In this document: piece after piece, positions 23,901 to 35,448 of the stretch
How the letters are laid out: each line of letters opens with the position of its first letter
Position numbering within the stretch: the first letter of the stretch is position 1
NCBI RefSeq assembly: GCF_019578655.1
Contig: NC_063261.1
Location: 8,564,446-8,628,445, forward strand
DNA from: Ricinus communis
Taxonomy: Eukaryota; Streptophyta; Magnoliopsida; Malpighiales; Euphorbiaceae
Direction of reading: 5' to 3'
DNA: 64,000 bases
The notes under the pieces: generated by a model
Database searches by the model: none
What the model was told of the DNA's origin: nothing
What the model saw: only the letters and a program-made list of their open reading frames with translations
Position numbers and translations under genes: made by a program

Positions 23901-26900
23901 ATAAGGGTACTTGGTGCCTGAGGCGCAAGGTGCAAGGTGAGGCGCGCCTGACGGAAGTGAGGCGCAAAAGATTAAATAAAATAAAACTAGGACTCATAAC
24001 ATAATCCATGCATAAAATAAAAAATATAACACACAACCAAAGAAAAGAAATAAAAAGATCTTGACAATCATGTTCAAGAGGCATTTAACAAACAACAAAA
24101 AGGCATATTCAAAGAGATGATAAAAGTAAAACATAGTCTTATAAATAACTAGGAGTCCTAGAATAGTAGAAATTCTAAAGCATCTTCCATTATGGCCTTG
24201 GACCTATTCCTACACTTCTAGGCAATTCTTCTCTTCCTTTTCTTAATCAATGTCTTTTTGCCCTAATCTTGTTTCTTCCATTTTTTTAAAAAATTTTTTG
24301 GAGATAATTAGGTGTGGGTAAGCCTACATATTCTATATTAAGTATATGATGAAGGTCTGAGATAAATATTACAAAGGCGCGCCTTGCCTGTGCCTCGCCT
24401 TAGGTCTGAGGCGCACAAAGGCGTGCACCTTTGTGAAGTTGCCTGCCTTTCTTGGCTTGAGGCGCTAAGGCTTGTGCCTTGTGCGCCTCTCGCCTCAGGC
24501 ATGCCTTTGACAACTATGGGCTGCTCAAGTAAATGCATTTATTGGTCATAATTCATGTAATTGATGATTCATTTGTGATTTGTTCCATCAAGATGTCCAT
24601 CTGAGCCTCTTACTTATCTCATGTGGTCCTGGCTATTGAGAATGCCTTTATGCTATAGGAGTTGATATTTAACAGTGAAAATCATTTCTATTGGTATCCT
24701 GCACATTAGTATTTCTTATATGTTAAGAGATACAAATGATGCTGCTGACCTTTTCAAAGAGAGACAATGCATATGCATCATTGGCCTGTAAATCACCTTA
24801 TATGAGAGTGTTTGTCATTGGACTTTGCTTTTGCAATAACTGAATAGACTTTTTGATTGCCCACCTTTTATTTTATGAAGACATGCTATTTTGTTCTTTT
24901 TTCCTCTTTAAATTCTAGTCAAGTTGCAGCACTGAAATCATGGAGTTTAAGAACTTTTTTGTCACTCTGGTTAATTTCAGGAACTGATGATGATCTGCCC
25001 CCATCACATCAAAGCAGAATTCCTAGAGGGGGGCGTGTGGCTGGGAACGGACGGCCAGTTGCAGCTTCTATGCCATACCCTAGAATGTATGGTGAAACTG
25101 ACATGGAGACCCAGATTCACCAACTTGAGCAAGAAGCATACAGTTCAGTTCTAAGAGCCTTTAAAGCTCAAGCTGATGCCATTACTTGGGTACTTTTTGT
25201 CATCATTTTGTTGAACCTAATAATTGAAAATTTGTTTGATCAGGTTTTTGACTGCTACATGAAATGTATTTTCTTCAGGAGAAAGAAAGTCTGATAACAG
25301 AACTTAGAAAGGAATTGAGATTATCTAATGAGGAGCATAGGGAGCTTCTTGGCCGGGTTAATGCTGATGATGTCATCCGAAGGATAAGGTCTAACTGAAT
25401 TCCAGAATTGACTATTTTACTTAAGATCTGGACCTGTCTGTCTGATTTTGCAAGCTTTGGATCTTATTCTGCCTTTTGACAAGTACTGTATATGGTGACT
25501 ATCATTAGGGAATGGCGACAGACAGGTGGACTTCAATCTGGCATGCTTGGTACAGGTCAAGCTGTTCATGACCCAATACCCAGCCCCACTGTCTCTGCAT
25601 CTCGCAAGAAACAGAAGATTACCCCTTCAGTACCTTCTCAATCTTTCGGTGGGCCATCTCCATCATTTCATCCACAAGCTGTTTCTGCTTCACATCAACC
25701 ATCTTCCTCTGCTAAACGTGGACCTGTCAGTGGATCAAAGAGCAAGAAGCAAAAACCTGTCGGTGAAGAGCAATTTTGGATTGATACACATAAGTTTGTA
25801 AAATAATACTCATTTTTTATTCTATAGGTTCCTAATACTGTCTTTATCTTTTTGCAGGCTTTACCAGGTGCATCGTCAATGAAGTCCATTCCATACCCAT
25901 CCTCAGGTCCATCTGGAAGGGGTCAAGTAGCTAATAGAATTTCTTCTGGTGCTGCTCCTGAAGGAGCTATACCAGAATCATTAGTTGGGAAGAAAGTCAA
26001 GACTAGGTGGCCTGATGACAATAACTTTTATGAAGCTGTTATAACTCAATATAACCCTGTTGAGGTATGTAAGGCTCTGTTAATTTTTTTCTTCCAAATG
26101 CCCATATGTGGCTGAGTTTCGCAACTATTATTAGGGACGACATGCTTTGGTATATGATATGGGATCAGCGAATGAGACATGGGAGTGGGTTAATCTTTCT
26201 GAGGTACATCTGTTGCTTTATCCTTTGGAGCTCATGTATTTTCTTCTCATCTTATCATCGTTTGAGTTTAATTTTTTTTCCCTTTGCTGCAAATTTGCTT
26301 TGTGAGCCATATTGCGTGATTTGTGTCAAAGTGATAATAGGTAAAGCTTATGGAATTTGCAACGGAAGGTTCAATCACTTGAACTACTCTGCCACCAGTG
26401 CGTTGGTTTATTGTTTTTCTTTTTCTTGGCACTTCTTCTTAGAAAATTCTGCTTTTAGAATGGTCCTTCAAATGATTGTATTTCTATTATTTCAAATATT
26501 TCTAGGGCATAACTATGATTAGAAATTGATGATAAGCAAAGTGGCAAGCATGTGATATTTATGTAGAAAGAGAGTAAATGATCATATCAAAAAGCATAGT
26601 GAAGGATCTTAGTGTTGTGTGATGAAATTTCTGCATGATCAATGGCACAAAGCCACAAGAAGGCATTTGTGCTGGTTTATAGTGAATAGCAGAAAAGAAT
26701 ATTTTGTGACTACCAACTGGTTTAATTTTACTAGTTAAACTTAATGTTTATTGCTGTGTTGCTAGCTAGCCAATATCTTACAAAATGAAGATGAGCCATT
26801 TTGTAGTCACATAACTGAATGATATTTATTTCTCTTCACTTAAGAGAATCAATAGAGTGAAGCTTACAGGACTTATAAAGGCGGTGTGCAGTGATAGTAG

Positions 26901-28251
26901 ACTTCCCAAGTCGTTTCCTAGCATCCATGTTGAAAGAATGGAGCCTTGAACTACTCAAATTAATATCAAATGCTTTTCTCCAATGGCTTTCTTATGCTCA
27001 TTCCTATTTATTTTTGCAGATCTCTCCTGAGGATATACAATGGCAAGTCGAGGACCCTGAAGTATCTCATCGAGGGGGTTATGGTCAATCAGGCTATGGA
27101 ATTAACAGATCTGCAGGACGTGATAATGTTCCAGGCATAGGAAGAGGCAGAGGTGTCCCAAAGGGTCAATCCAGAAAAGAATTGTTGCCTTCACAGAATG
27201 GAGTTGGAAAGAAGATGCCAGATGATATACAAATTCTTCACACTGATACTCTAATCAAGGAAGTAAGTGAGAATTGATTGATCCATGTGAGGAATTGTAA
27301 ATGCCTAATTTTTCTTGTACACGTATACTCATTAGCAATTGGGGCAGGTGGAGAGAGTCTTTGGTACAAATCATCCTGATCCTCTTGAGATTGAGAAAGC
27401 GAAGAAAGTGTTGAAGGTTGGATAACAAATCATGCAGACTTTTCTTTTCATCTTCTCTGAAGTTCTCATGTTCTTTAGCATTTTCATTGAAGTAATTTTC
27501 TCAATGCAGGACCATGAACAAGCACTTATTGATGCAATTTCAAGGATTGCAGATATTTCTGATGGGGAGAGCGGTAATTAACATTTTCTCTTGCATCATT
27601 TGCCAGGACTTCACTGGATCCATGCTAGCCAATTATAAGATAACCTAATAAAGCTGGATCCTATTAAACATCTCTGGTCATGGCATCGTTAGCAGGGTCG
27701 TGTTCAAGCATCTCTGGTTAAAACACTTAATAGAATTCTATTCAAGCATCTCCAGGCAGATATCACAGAGTCCCGTTAGTTGTCAAATGAATAATGACTG
27801 TAGGATATCTAATGCTTCCCTGCTGCTTATATTTCTCGAGACACTTTTTCTGAGCCACTTGTTGATTCCCCTCCTTTAGTGTTGAACTCCATACATGATC
27901 AGTCTGGATGATCCTGCTCAGACCGGACCTTAGGCTTGACTTTCTTAATCCAGAATAAGACATTGGCTAGGGCAACGCAACATTGTGACTGCTGACTTCA
28001 TTTTTTGCTGATACAACATTTGGATCTCGCTGTTATCCAATAACTAAAATTTCTATTACATTAGGTGACTCTTAGATGTTTAGATTTCTATGCGGATCAA
28101 AGATTTAGAAGCAATCCTGGATTTAAGACTTGTTTTAATATTCTGAGCTGATTATCCCAAGCTCATCTCCTTTCTTGATACGCAATGTTGGCTGTTCGCT
28201 TGAACAGATGAGGGAGGCCACCACTACGGGCAGGCCATGGAGAGGGAATGA
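20936..28251 (+). CDS. EML: EMSY-LIKE protein (ENT and Agenet/Tudor-type domains), ten exons
   Basis: Exons as I read them: 20936-20963, 24981-25189, 25279-25388, 25509-25758, 25858-26064, 26135-26203, 27020-27262, 27348-27416, 27510-27573, 28208-28251; 430 residues. All introns are GT-AG. The protein starts [20 protein letters not shown], the usual EML start. An ENT domain spans about residues 51-123 ([20 protein letters not shown] ... REWRQTGG), and an Agenet/Tudor-like domain about 238-295 ([20 protein letters not shown] ... TWEWVNL). A C-terminal helix ([16 protein letters not shown]) follows. Known EMLs are nuclear readers of histone marks, linked in Arabidopsis to defence and flowering. 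The exon 4 donor (cct|gtcggt) is weak; an alternative lies at 25762 but breaks the frame. The first intron is 4.0 kb. The gene looks intact. Confidence 0.93.
23865..24520. mobile_element. Non-autonomous TIR element in EML intron 1 (656 bp)
   Basis: Ends are CCCATAGTTGTTAAAGGCG on the left and, inverted, GCCTTTGACAACTATGGG on the right. Flanking ctgc at 23861-23864 and 24521-24524 may be a target duplication. Inside each end is a GC-rich cluster of aggcg/cgcct words (23875-23960 and 24375-24505) in opposite orientation, while the centre is AT-rich. No transposase is encoded. Subterminal repeats of this kind are common in hAT- or CACTA-derived elements, but the superfamily is not proven. Small minus-strand frames here are by-products of the repeats. 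Confidence 0.75.
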
Positions 28252-30090
28252 TCAAAACAGTTATTGTTCTAATGGATGCAGCATTATTTATACTACTGGC
28301 GATAAAGAAAAAAACTGGCTGGACAAAGGGAGGATTCTTTGTTATGACAAAAGATGGGCTAGACGAGACTCCTCAGATTTTAGAGACACAAATGACTGTA
28401 AGATCATTTTCTTGTATAATATTTTCCATAATTATATATATTTCTGGGTTCGGTCCATTAGGATAGGTTTTGTTGTAGGTGATAAAATTGTTGTAGCCAG
28501 TTGATAATATTTTTTCTTTTAAATTTTTTAAGTTAGCAGTAAAATCTTCAGTTTGGGAATATGTAACATCATTTGGTTAGTGATTAGTGCTACGGTCATG
28601 ATGTAAAAATTTTGTTTTATTGCTACATCATAATGTTGCTTGTTGCAATTAACTTTCCTCTTTCTCTCTCTCGCCCATGTAACTTGAATGAAAAGGAATC
28701 TCATCTTTATGATTTGTTGCAAGACAAGGTGTCAAAATGTCACAAGCATTTGTGAGTAGTGGAATATGACCTTTTTTATTCTTGGCAAGTTGCTGCTTGC
28801 CAACATTTTATTATTGCTATTATTATTCTCGTCTTTCTAAAATAAGTGCCACTATAAAAACCTGAGCGTGGATTTTGGTTTCCCAATTCGAATCAAAAGT
28901 TATTTTAAAAAATATCAAGATTAAAATAACCGAATATATATATAATTTTTTAATATATATCAAAAACTTTTTATTTTTTATATATAATTTTTCTAAAGAT
29001 GATCAACACTAATTTACTGAAGTACTTTTAAAATAAAGTAAAATAATAAAATAATTTATATATATTTTTTTTTAGTAAAATCTAATACTTAGTAATATTA
29101 TGAGTAATAAAATTAGATTTAATATCTATTAACTATTAATTTTAATTATTTCTTTCTTTTTCCACATTATATAACAATGCTGCTCTTTTTGCTCTTTCTT
29201 TTTTCACAATACACAATGCGGCTTTTTATGGTAGCTGTTTTTTCTAGATGAACTCTTTTTATCATTGCAGTTTATTCTTTTCTATCTTTTTTTTATTGTT
29301 ACGTAAATGTTTTGACCCTTAGTTTTAGGGTAAAATTTAAAAAATTATCATATATAGTTTAGTATTTTTACATTTAAGGGCTAAATGTAATCTTTTGTAC
29401 TAAATAAGTGATAATTTTTTAGTATTTTTAAATACATTTAATATTCTTTTATGTATTAAATTATAAATATTAATATAAATATAACATTTGGTTAGATATT
29501 TTATGATGATAATAAATTGTTAAAATATATATCTTTTAAAATTTTAATTGAATTTAAGAAATAATTTTTTAAATAAAATTTTAATATATTTATAAATTCT
29601 TTTATGTATTGTTATATGTGATATTACTTATGAAATTATAATTTAGAAATAATTCATATTAAAAATATAAAAAACTATATAAAAATATAAATATGTAGCT
29701 GAAAACTACTAAAAAAATAAAACACACCGTACTTTTTTAATATAAAAAATATCTCAATTCCTTAAATGAAAAAGCTTTAAACTACATAATATCTATTTGA
29801 ACTTTAGCTTTAGTTTTAAAAGTAAAAATAACCCTTGTGATAGATTTATGAATCATTATACATTACATTACTTGTTACTTATAAAAGAGTCATTCTGTAG
29901 TGCCTTGTAAACATTACATTGAAATCTTTTAATTTTAGTGCCTTGTAAACCGGTAATGTTCTTTTATTTTTAAAATCTATAACTTATTGAAATGGTTTTC
30001 CACCACATTGTACTGATTATGTGAAACTTTTATCTCTGTTTGGTTTAATACCAATTAAATTATGACATTTTAGCTTTTTAATAGGTTTAG
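28252..30090. other. EML 3' flank and AT-rich intergenic DNA
   Basis: The first few hundred bases should include the 3' untranslated region; reading frames past the stop at 28251 are not conserved with EML. From about 28850 the DNA is extremely AT-rich with no gene. It includes one copy of a dispersed repeat (29625-29845). Confidence 0.55.
29625..29845 (+). repeat. Dispersed AT-rich repeat, copy 1
   Basis: Shares a long imperfect match with 31960-32180, including ttttaaaagtaaaaataacc near the right end and aaaaataataaaac/aaaaaaataaaacac in the middle. Same orientation as copy 2. The identity of the element is unknown. Confidence 0.6.
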
Positions 30091-30224
30091 TTAAAAAGGT
30101 CTGGTGGTGATGGTGGAGAGCAGTGGCTTGTCCACGTCGAAGTGAAGAAATGAATGAGGAAAATGCAGGGAGAATTGGATTATCACCACCACAACTGTGA
30201 CTAATTCCACTTTATGGTGATGAT

Positions 30225-30420
30225 GGAGACTAGTGCGGTTTTGATACATCAGATGATTCAGGCTTGCCCTGTGCTTTTCCAGTGAAATCAAACATGTTAA
30301 AATTGGAGCCGCCGCTGCCGCCACGACCTCTGCTGCCTCCTCCTCCACCGGAGGAAGTGGAGAAGGAAGAAGATGATAGGAAAAGGGGTTGTTTGGAAGA
30401 GATTTGAAATTATATTTGAA
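30225..30420 (-). pseudogene. Small protein-like relic (Gly/Arg-rich, mitochondrial-presequence-like)
   Basis: On the minus strand one frame reads SSKQPLFLSSSSFSTSSGGG, continuing with GGSRGRGGSGGSNFNMFDF and ending in PESSDVSKPH and a stop. A Ser/Phe-rich stretch before Gly-rich sequence is what the presequence end of a plant mitochondrial protein can look like. It stands in a local GC island within AT-rich DNA. No ATG lies in frame before a stop upstream, and no further exon is evident. It could be a gene fragment carried by a transposon or a degraded host exon. I do not recognise the parent protein. Confidence 0.3.
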
Positions 30421-30429
30421 ATACGTCAT

Positions 30430-32257
30430 GCTATCATTGGATTTCCTCTCATTTGGACTTGTTCATGATTCTTCTCGAATACAAATTTTAATGATTGGAT
30501 TGTGTTGCTGTTGTTAATGAATGAATAACTCTTCAGCTGGGTTTTCATTTTCTTTTCTATTTTCCGTCTTGCTGCAAAAATGATAACTTTGATAGTGCAA
30601 TTTACTTTTAGTTTATTAAAAGATATGGTGATTTTGATAATGCATATAAGTGTGTTTGATAATATGTCTAAACGAATTATTGTTAGTTAGGCTTTAGTGA
30701 TTAATAGATTTAGTGAGTTATTTTGAAAGTGGCGGAGAAAAGAAGACGACAATTTAAAATCTTTTGGCTTGAGAAGGAACAATATTGCCAATTCAAGGAC
30801 GTCAATAACAGCATCATTCATTGTTCATCAAATCATTATTTTTCTAGATACTATTATTATTGAACTAATTATTCCAATACACCTCATATAAGGTCTGATG
30901 CTTTTTCAATTACTTGTTTAATTCATTCTTGTCTTTTTGTTTTCAAAATTTTTATGAAGTTTGGTTAATCAGGTAAACATCCAAAGAAGACAAATTTATA
31001 TACCGTCAAATAATTAGATAGGCACCACATAATTGCAGTACTATGTATCATCTCTAATTTAAGTAATCTAAGAGTTATAAATGATTGTGTTTGATATACT
31101 CTAATATAAATTTTAGTATATTCTAATTATTAGAATATATTAAATTTTTTGAAAATAAATATATGTATAAGCATTAAGGATCTAATATAAATTGGATTTA
31201 AGATTTGATGTGTATATGATGTATATGATAATATCATAATTTTATGTTAATGTCGCATGCAGGTTATATGATCACCTATTTTGAGGTCTGAAAATATACT
31301 TCCAATGCAAGTCTGGATATTCCAAATGTTTGGATTTGATAATCTCCCTAGTTTTTGTTGTAATGCTTTGTCATAAAAAAATCAACTTTGTTTCTATTAA
31401 TATAACGAGCAATTTTTATAAAAAAAACTAAGGCTTTCAAAAAATATTCAAGATTCATTTGAATCAAGATTAAAAATATAATACCGATTGATCAGTTCCA
31501 AGATGCAATTAAACTCTCATTTTTTATGATTAGTTACATAAGATATTTTATTAGAAACATTATATTTATACTAAAAATAGGAATAAACAAAATTTTAAGC
31601 TTTATTAGAAAACATAAAGGACTTCTATTTATTTTGATTCAGTAAAAATAATTCATTAGCACAATAAAAATAGAAGTAAGAATTAATTTATAGTCATAAA
31701 ATAAATTTTGTAAGTGAAGCCCAAACAATTTAAATCAAAGTAGCCCATTGTTTTATTTAATTAGTCACATATTTAGCCCATTTAATTAGTCTAGCCAACT
31801 TTATTTATTCAATTAATCAAATGTTATAATACAAATTGATTCCACTGCAACTTAAGTAACTTATTATAGCAAGTTAAATTTATCTGGTGTTTATCTTTCA
31901 TAGCAAGTCAATCTCTAGGTGCATATTGCACCTAAGTGCATGACAGAAAAAGCTCTTATAAAATTATAATTTAGTAATAGTTTATATTAAATACATGTAG
32001 AATTATTTTTATATAATAAAAATATAAATATGAATATAAAATATACTAAAAATAATAAAACATGTGATACTTCTTTGATAAAAAAATATATCCGTTTCTC
32101 AAGTAGAAAAGCGTTAAACCGCATAATATTTTTAAACTTTACTCTTAGTTTTAAAAGTAAAAATAACCATGTCTTGTGATTCTTAGTTTCTTTTGTGTTG
32201 GTTATTTTATAACTTGTTATTGTTTTTGCTAGTTTTTTTTTTTTATTTTTTAAATAG
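30430..32257. other. AT-rich intergenic DNA
   Basis: No reading frame of note. It contains copy 2 of the dispersed repeat. Nothing else was recognised. Confidence 0.55.
31960..32180 (+). repeat. Dispersed AT-rich repeat, copy 2
   Basis: Direct-orientation counterpart of 29625-29845, diverged by many substitutions and small indels. No target duplication could be fixed. Confidence 0.6.
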
Positions 32258-33023
32258 GGGTAATTACTACTTGCTCTTTGTATTTTCCATATTATACTAG
32301 TTACTATCTAACATTTAAAAAATATATTTTTTATCTTTTTATTTTATAATTATATATTAAAAACCCCTTCCATCAGAATTTCCGTTGGATAATTTTTAAT
32401 TAGGTTTGATTTTATTCTATTTTATCTCCTAATTTTTTGTGTAATATACAAATTGCTCTCTATATTTTATTTATTGCACTAAAAACCCCTTATGTTTTGA
32501 AACTCAATGTAATTAAGGAAATAAATTGATAAAAAATTTTAATTAATTTTTAAATTTCTTATCAAGTTACAATTCTACTATAATAAAATTAATAATAAAA
32601 ATACCATCTATTTTATTTTAACAATTTAAAATTAAATTATATGATTTTTAATATTTTAATTGATATAAATACTTTTAAGATATTTAAATTTTACTATAAT
32701 TTAATTATGCTAAAAGTTAGACTAATTAAAGAATCCTAATTAATTATTTTTATACAGACACTAACATTAGTTTTTATATAAAAATTAGACAAGAAAGATT
32801 TAGTATAATAAATAAATTATAAGAGGTAATTTGTATATTACATCAAAGATCAAGAGGAAAATAATATAAAACCAAATCTAATTACCGATTGTTTAAAGAA
32901 AAATATGATGCAAGAGATTTTTAATATAAAATTATGAAATTGAAGAATAAAAAAGTAAATTTTTTAAATATTAGGAAGTAACTAGTATAATATGAAAAAA
33001 ATATGAGACAAATAGTAATTATC
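32258..33023. mobile_element. Foldback / MITE-like element with about 200-bp inverted arms
   Basis: The left arm (32258 to about 32470) begins GGGTAATTACTACTTG and the right arm (about 32810-33023) ends, inverted, GATAATTACTATTTG. Inside the arms matched words include catattatactagttac and gtaatatacaaatt in opposite orientation. Flanks show similar T/A runs (ttttttaaat and tttttaaaa) that could be a degenerate 9-bp duplication. Long TIRs with a non-coding centre suggest a MULE-derived or foldback MITE. Confidence 0.65.
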
Positions 33024-34348
33024 TTTTTAAAATATTATTTTATGTTATTAATTACAAGACACTAGAAAAGTACTTTATTAATCTGGTGTTGACTAATTCA
33101 GTCATTAAAAAACACAAAATTCAGATGTATAATTTTTATTTACAGGTATTAATGGACAAATATTAAAATGACATCCAACAAGCAACTTGTACCGAATTAA
33201 AAAATTAATTTAATACTATCCAGTAATATTTATATTTGATACAATTTTGGTTACTTCCATTTTAAAAACTTCAAAAGTTAGTGCAGTACTGACTCTTCAG
33301 TAAAACAATCTATCCTTAGTTTTGAATTTTTCTATTTCAAATTATGTTTCATTTAAAAAAGATCAGTAAATTATTAATTACATTTATGTTAAATTTTATC
33401 ATTATTTATTATGAGTAAAAATTATTCCTATAGTATAGTAGGAGAGAGAAAGTACTAAGTAACATAATAAAGTACGAAGTAAAATTATATAGTAATTTTA
33501 AGTATTTTAACAAATGATTATTTTAGGTGTATCAATTCTCTTATTATAATTGAGATTATTTATTATATTTTTTAATTCTTGTGTAAAAGTTTTAAACGCT
33601 ACATTTTTATAATGTAATTTCTTTTTGTTAATAAATTGTTTCTATTAAATTATTTTTAAATGTTTCAAATTTTGAAGAAATGTGCTAGTGTTGAACAAAT
33701 CTTTTACACCTACGGTCGCCATCGAGTCTCACCTGTGGTTCTTTTACAATTTACTCAGTTAGCAAATGGGTTAGACGGAGTAAACTTGAACTCAAGGAAT
33801 AACACATAAAACGCCAATTTTGCCTTTTAGATTTTGAGTTAGTAGACAATTAGCTCGGCTGAAGAAAATTGCAAACCAAACCAAGCTTCTCAACTTCACC
33901 TGAAACAAATATTCTTAATTTTTTTAACAAAAAAAAAAAAAGAAAAAAAGAAAAAGAAAAACGGGTATCAGTTTATTTAGAAGCCCCAAAATCTAGTGAT
34001 AAATTCAACATAAAAGATGGAGATGGAATTTAATGGCAAAGACCACGTAATCCTGAGTGTTGAGATCCCAAAATCTAATTTAGAAAATAACAGCATGATT
34101 ATTTTTAAGGAATTTTTTTATTTTTATTTTTTAATTTTTAAGAAAAATAAAGATATTTTATTTTGATAGAAAATTTATAAGATTTATAAAATATGTTTAT
34201 TTTATAGAAATTTTTTATTTTCTATTTAAGTAATATTCTAACCTTAAAGGATAGACTTGAAATAGATAAGTGGAAATTTTTTATTTTCATTTAAAAATAA
34301 GTGACTTTTTATATAAAAAAAATATAAAAGACATATTTATAATATTTA
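33024..34348. other. AT-rich intergenic DNA left of Gypsy C
   Basis: Mostly A/T tracts, with an A/G run at about 33926-33960. No gene or clear repeat was recognised. Confidence 0.5.
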
Positions 34349-34799
34349 TGGATTTAAATTTTAATTACTTTAATTTATATAGGAGGTAATTTGATAAATT
34401 TTTAAATTAATATTTTATTAAATATTAATGAGTTAATTATTATATATATAAATAAATAAATAATAAATAAAAAAAATAATTGGATCAAGGTTATCATTGT
34501 ATCAACTTCTGGGAGAGGAGACTCGTTTGCATTGTTTCATCTTTTTTTATTAAAAAAAAAAATAATAATTTTTTCCCCTTCTCTTCTTCTTCTTTCTCCC
34601 CGTCACCCTCTTCTTTCTTCTCCCTCACTCCCTCCTATTTCCGACCACCCTATTGCCCCTGCCACCTCCTCCAGCTATCGCAGCTTCCTCCCCACTCCCA
34701 TTTCTCGTTGGCATCGTCTCTCTCTCCTCCCCCTCGTCGTTCTTCGCTGCAACAAGGAGGAAAACTCGACTCACCTTGATGCTGCCAACGAACAGCTTC

Positions 34800-35092
34800 T
34801 GTGGAAAAATCGAATGTAGAAGAACTGAGATTTTATTGATAAAATGATGATTAAGAATTCTGAATTTACAAAGGAAGTGTGTATCCTGTTATATACACTT
34901 GTAGCAACGGTAATTTTTTGTGTAGGGAAAGGTAGAAGCAGCCTTTTCCCTTAGGGGAGAGGTGTTGCTCCTTTTCCCTCACTAGGCCTGTGATGATCTT
35001 GATATTTGAGGCCTTGACCAGCAGTTAAAGACTGTTGGTCCTTAATGTTGGTCTTTGCCTGCTGAGTTATGCAGGTATTGGGTGCTTCAACA
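34800..35092 (-). repeat. Copia D 3' LTR
   Basis: The left copy in window coordinates, which is the 3' LTR in element sense. The purine tract (ctccccctcaagg on the plus strand) lies immediately to the right. Confidence 0.94.
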
Positions 35093-35445
35093 CTCCCCCT
35101 CAAGGTGGGTTCGAATAAGTTGATAGAACCCATCTTGCTTAGAAGTCTTTGGTGGCTTGCTTTGTCTAGGGCCTTGGTGAAGACATCTGCTAGTTGATCG
35201 TGGCTTCTGACAAATGGGGTTGTGATTTCTCCTAATTGGACCTTTTCTCTTATGAAGTGGCAGTCAACTTCAATATGTTTAGTCCTTTCATGAAAGACTG
35301 GGTTTGATGCTATGTGTCTGGCTGCTTGGTTGTCACAGTACATCTCCATTGGATCCTTGCACTTTACTCCAATGTTAGTGAGCACTTGCTTAATCCAAAT
35401 AAGCTCGCTAGCTGTTGATGCCATGGCTCGGTGACTCGCCTTCAA
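34951..35445 (-). pseudogene. Copia D RNase H C-terminal part
   Basis: Same frame as the main pol frame but after a TAG at 35449-35451. Reads HRAMASTASELIWIKQVL, then YCDNQAARHIASNPVFHERT and KHIEVDCHFIRE, the conserved end of Copia RNase H. The frame runs on into the 3' LTR. The few codons around the stop (KI*SLKASH instead of the usual RSSAEAEY) show two compensating small indels. Confidence 0.85.
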
Positions 35446-35448
35446 AGA

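Noticed and set aside
23875..24538. Minus-strand frames of 66-69 codons in EML intron 1
   Set aside because: They are translations of the aggcg-type words of the TIR element and have no domain.
24857..25294. 145-codon frame covering EML exon 2 with hydrophobic ends
   Set aside because: It reads through intron sequence on both sides of exon 2. The GT and AG sites and family comparison support the shorter exon.
28175..28504. Open frame overlapping the last EML exon
   Set aside because: The EML frame ends at 28251 with the expected C-terminus; this frame is a shifted reading running into the 3' flank.
34344..34348. attta as left target duplication of Gypsy C
   Set aside because: The bases after the 3' LTR are atatt, not attta. 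An atatt lies two bases further left, but AT-rich DNA makes such matches weak evidence.
34480..34847. Three overlapping frames of about 64-99 codons
   Set aside because: Pyrimidine-rich part of the Gypsy C LTR. The matching part of the 3' LTR (55124-55577) has different frames and no conserved protein.
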